A stretch of DNA of 21,757 nucleotides from Bacteroides sp. CAG:709 (GTDB lineage Bacteria; Bacteroidota; Bacteroidia; Bacteroidales; UBA932), in the NCBI GenBank assembly GCA_000434935.1, contig FR882208.1, forward strand, positions 47,591-69,347. The letters are read 5' to 3'. Positions 21,534-21,757 of the stretch are shown piece after piece. Below the pieces are notes generated by a model, which saw only the letters and a list, made by a program, of their open reading frames with translations, ran no database searches and was not told the DNA's origin. Numbering within the stretch: the first letter of the stretch is position 1; every line of letters begins with the position of its first letter. A program made the position numbers and the translations under genes.

Positions 21534-21757
21534 TAGGAGCCGCCGGATGGCCAAGTTATGAGATGCGCACCTGGCGATCTTGGGGCAACCCCGAAAACGA
21601 TTACCTCTCGTGCGTGAAAAGGCCAGATTTACTCACAACATGTCGAATTTTGGCCACGACGTGCGTGAAAAACGTTTTAACACGCACGGAGAGTTACATT
21701 GCAAGGAAATGACCATCAGTAAAGACCATGTGACAGAGAAGCCCCGGCGGGGGGGGG
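21534..21757. other. Non-coding right end of the window
   Basis: I see no supported gene in these 224 bases. The stretch holds a short GGGG-CAA-CCCC hairpin (21582-21592), the repeat/hairpin element at 21609-21688 and a final run of nine G (21749-21757) that is probably a sequencing or assembly artefact. No clear terminator for the lipoprotein gene is visible. Confidence 0.6.
21609..21688. repeat. Direct and inverted CGTGCGTG repeats forming a strong imperfect palindrome
   Basis: CGTGCGTGAAAA occurs twice, at 21609-21620 and 21660-21671, exactly 51 bases apart. The second copy pairs with CACGCACG at 21681-21688. Between those arms lies a further palindrome AAAACGTTTT (21669-21678). The result is a 29-base near-perfect inverted repeat with one A on one side and two on the other unpaired. 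No T-run follows on either strand. Confidence 0.6.

Noticed and set aside
21582..21592. GGGG-CAA-CCCC hairpin as terminator of the lipoprotein gene
   Set aside because: The stem is only four pairs and is followed by CGAAAACG rather than a T-run.
21530..21712. Sixty-codon open frame after the lipoprotein gene
   Set aside because: It overlaps the previous stop, has no domain or signal features and spans the CGTGCGTG repeat element; most likely chance.
1..21757. Defence system, prophage, transposon, CRISPR array or RNA gene
   Set aside because: I read both strands for transposase, integrase, phage, restriction and Cas proteins, for regularly spaced repeats and for tRNA/rRNA signatures, and found none; all sizeable genes fall into the families listed.

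Overview
The window looks like a chromosomal contig of a gut-type Bacteroidales (phylum Bacteroidota). Supporting signs are a SusC/SusD pair with a GH18 glycosidase and a DUF1735/LamG lipoprotein, lipoproteins with acidic residues after the lipid-modified Cys, promoter-like TAnnTTTG boxes, a DUF2400 protein and the near absence of Shine-Dalgarno sequences. I do not assign a genus. The left edge cuts through a gene and the right edge ends in a run of nine G, so both edges look like contig or window ends.

Layout. (1) 1-2974, minus strand: ACP, LpxL-type acyltransferase, SAM-dependent methyltransferase and a partial ketosynthase in a tight operon. This is one end of an aryl-polyene/flexirubin-like lipid cluster; the rest lies beyond base 1. 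(2) 3074-4357, plus: an outer-membrane PagL-like lipid A deacylase, transcribed divergently from the ACP operon through two overlapping sigma-ABfr-type promoters. (3) 4354-6306, minus: a secreted CocE/NonD-family serine hydrolase whose stop codon overlaps that of the deacylase gene. (4) 6397-8377, minus: an M23 lipoprotein peptidase followed by a DUF2400 protein. (5) 8437-11762, plus: trmO, a sodium:solute symporter and a CDF metal exporter, closely packed. (6) 11759-12613, minus: mazG, convergent with and overlapping the CDF gene by stop codons. (7) 12702-19768, minus: a compact polysaccharide utilization locus (SusC, SusD, GH18, DUF1735-LamG) ending in a strong intrinsic terminator. (8) 20055-21533, plus: an unrecognised lipoprotein with an internal duplication, divergent from the SusC operon. 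(9) 21534-21757: non-coding DNA with a repeat/hairpin element and a terminal poly-G tract.

How the parts work together. The left part concerns the outer membrane: polyene lipid synthesis and lipid A deacylation start from one shared promoter region. The right part is a glycan capture and cleavage unit: SusC/SusD import, a surface GH18 endo-glycosidase that likely acts on the N,N'-diacetylchitobiose core of N-glycans or on a related GlcNAc polymer, and a DUF1735-LamG surface binding protein. The middle is housekeeping: tRNA modification, nucleotide sanitation, metal export and wall hydrolysis. I saw no tRNA, rRNA, CRISPR array, transposase, phage gene or defence system. The most unusual points are the overlapping divergent promoters, the strong excess of the 7-mer GTCAATG/CATTGAC outside the PUL, paired direct repeats upstream of susC, the duplicated lipoprotein with a basic tail, and several substituted active-site residues.
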